Shown: in pieces, positions 22,295 through 22,811 of the stretch | How positions within the stretch are numbered: position 1 is the first letter of the stretch | How the letters are laid out: each line of letters opens with the position of its first letter | Origin: an uncultured Eubacterium sp. | GTDB taxonomy: Bacteria > Bacillota_A > Clostridia > Lachnospirales > Lachnospiraceae | Reading direction: 5' to 3' | Length of the DNA stretch: 22,811 nucleotides | Assembly (NCBI GenBank): GCA_948560485.1 | Contig: CAOXUF010000002.1 | Span: 1 to 22,811 of the forward strand | Notes under the pieces: generated by a model | Seen by the model: only the letters and a program-made list of their open reading frames with translations | Databases searched by the model: none | Told to the model about the DNA's origin: nothing | Translations under genes and position numbers: made by a program

Positions 22295-22811
22295 ATGATT
22301 CATCAGGATTTATTATTTCATGACGGAACAAGGCAGTTTTGTCGTTATAAAAGGGAAGAAAAAACATATGAGATTATCCTCAGAGCAAAAAAAGGCACTA
22401 TAACAGGTGCCTTTGTATGCGTTAATGGGGAAGAAAAAAATATGCAGTTAAGGGAAACAGAGGAAAGGTTTGAATATTATGCGGCTGTTCTGGATGATTC
22501 CGAAAAAATGTATTCCTATTATTTTAAAGTTTTCAATGGTCAGGATGTAATATATTTTAATATGCTTGGCATTAGCAGTGAAGTGCCAGAAGAAGGGAAG
22601 TTTGAATTAACATCAGGATTTGATACACCCGACTGGGCAAAAGGTGCTGTTATGTATCAGATTATGGTGGATAGATTCTGTAATGGAGATACATCGAATG
22701 ACGTTGTCGATAATGAGTATGTGTATATTGGAAAAGGTGTATCAGCGATAAAAGACTGGAATGAAATACCTGCAGCAGACGGCACCAGACAATTTTATGG
22801 TGGAGATTTGC
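22295..22811 (+). CDS. GH13 alpha-amylase-family glycosidase, N-terminal part (runs off the right edge)
   Basis: An open frame of 172 codons runs to the window end. Residues 1-110 form a beta-rich N-terminal domain (MIHQDLLFHDGTRQFCRYKR, ending YYFKVFNGQDVIYFN), like the CBM34-type module of neopullulanase and maltogenic amylase. The barrel then begins with the diagnostic TPDWAKGAVMYQIMVDRFCN followed by GDTSND, and ends at FYGGDL, as in GH13_20-type enzymes. There is no signal peptide, so it probably cuts imported maltodextrins or glycogen in the cytosol. The start lies 12 bp after the ftsH stop, with only a weak AGAAGG (22281-22286). Catalytic residues are outside the window, so the specificity is open. 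Confidence 0.88.
   Translation, partial: MIHQDLLFHDGTRQFCRYKREEKTYEIILRAKKGTITGAFVCVNGEEKNMQLRETEERFEYYAAVLDDSEKMYSYYFKVFNGQDVIYFNMLGISSEVPEEGKFELTSGFDTPDWAKGAVMYQIMVDRFCNGDTSNDVVDNEYVYIGKGVSAIKDWNEIPAADGTRQFYGGDL

Overview
The window reads as chromosomal DNA from a low-GC, endospore-forming Firmicute of class Clostridia, most likely a Lachnospiraceae-type gut anaerobe. The grounds are AT-rich intergenic DNA, strong AAGGAGG-type ribosome binding sites, a membrane pyrophosphatase, and a sporulation/division cluster (spoVT, hupA, rqcP, yabP, yabQ, divIC, spoIIE, tilS, hpt, ftsH) in nearly the same order as in Bacillus and Clostridium. I cannot name the species. Every complete gene is on the + strand; the only - strand gene is a cut-off Lrp/AsnC regulator at the left edge. 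I see no rRNA, tRNA, CRISPR array or insertion sequence.

Left part (1-5450): a divergent Lrp/AsnC regulator, then a monocistronic K+-dependent-type membrane pyrophosphatase (hppA) ending at a strong terminator. Next comes a three-gene signalling operon: an OmpR-type response regulator, a sensor histidine kinase and a membrane-anchored protein of unknown function.

Middle part (5451-9280): an accessory-looking stretch. It holds a CofE-like (F420-0:glutamate ligase family) protein, a HigB/HigA-type toxin-antitoxin pair whose toxin appears to start at ATT, a LysM plus GH18 spore-cortex-lytic-type hydrolase, and a cytosolic (signal-less) N-acetylmuramoyl-L-alanine amidase. The two wall hydrolases are preceded by sequences resembling sigma-E and sigma-K promoters, so I read them as a late mother-cell pair rather than phage lysins.

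Right part (9281-22811): ornithine carbamoyltransferase translationally coupled to sbcD and sbcC (DNA-end processing nuclease), then the sporulation/division/housekeeping cluster. spoVT has a good sigma-G-type promoter. spoIIE has a candidate Spo0A-controlled promoter (0A box, TTGACA, 21-bp spacer, TATACT) and encodes a protein with only about half the usual membrane region. tilS has a consensus promoter that abuts its start codon, suggesting a leaderless transcript. After tilS-hpt-ftsH the window ends inside a GH13 alpha-amylase-family gene.

The most interesting signals are regulatory: the terminator/RBS/sigma-E-like promoter stacked at 7126-7180, the ATT start of the toxin, the leaderless-type tilS promoter, and the set of stage-specific sporulation promoters. 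All promoter calls are motif readings by eye and have not been tested.
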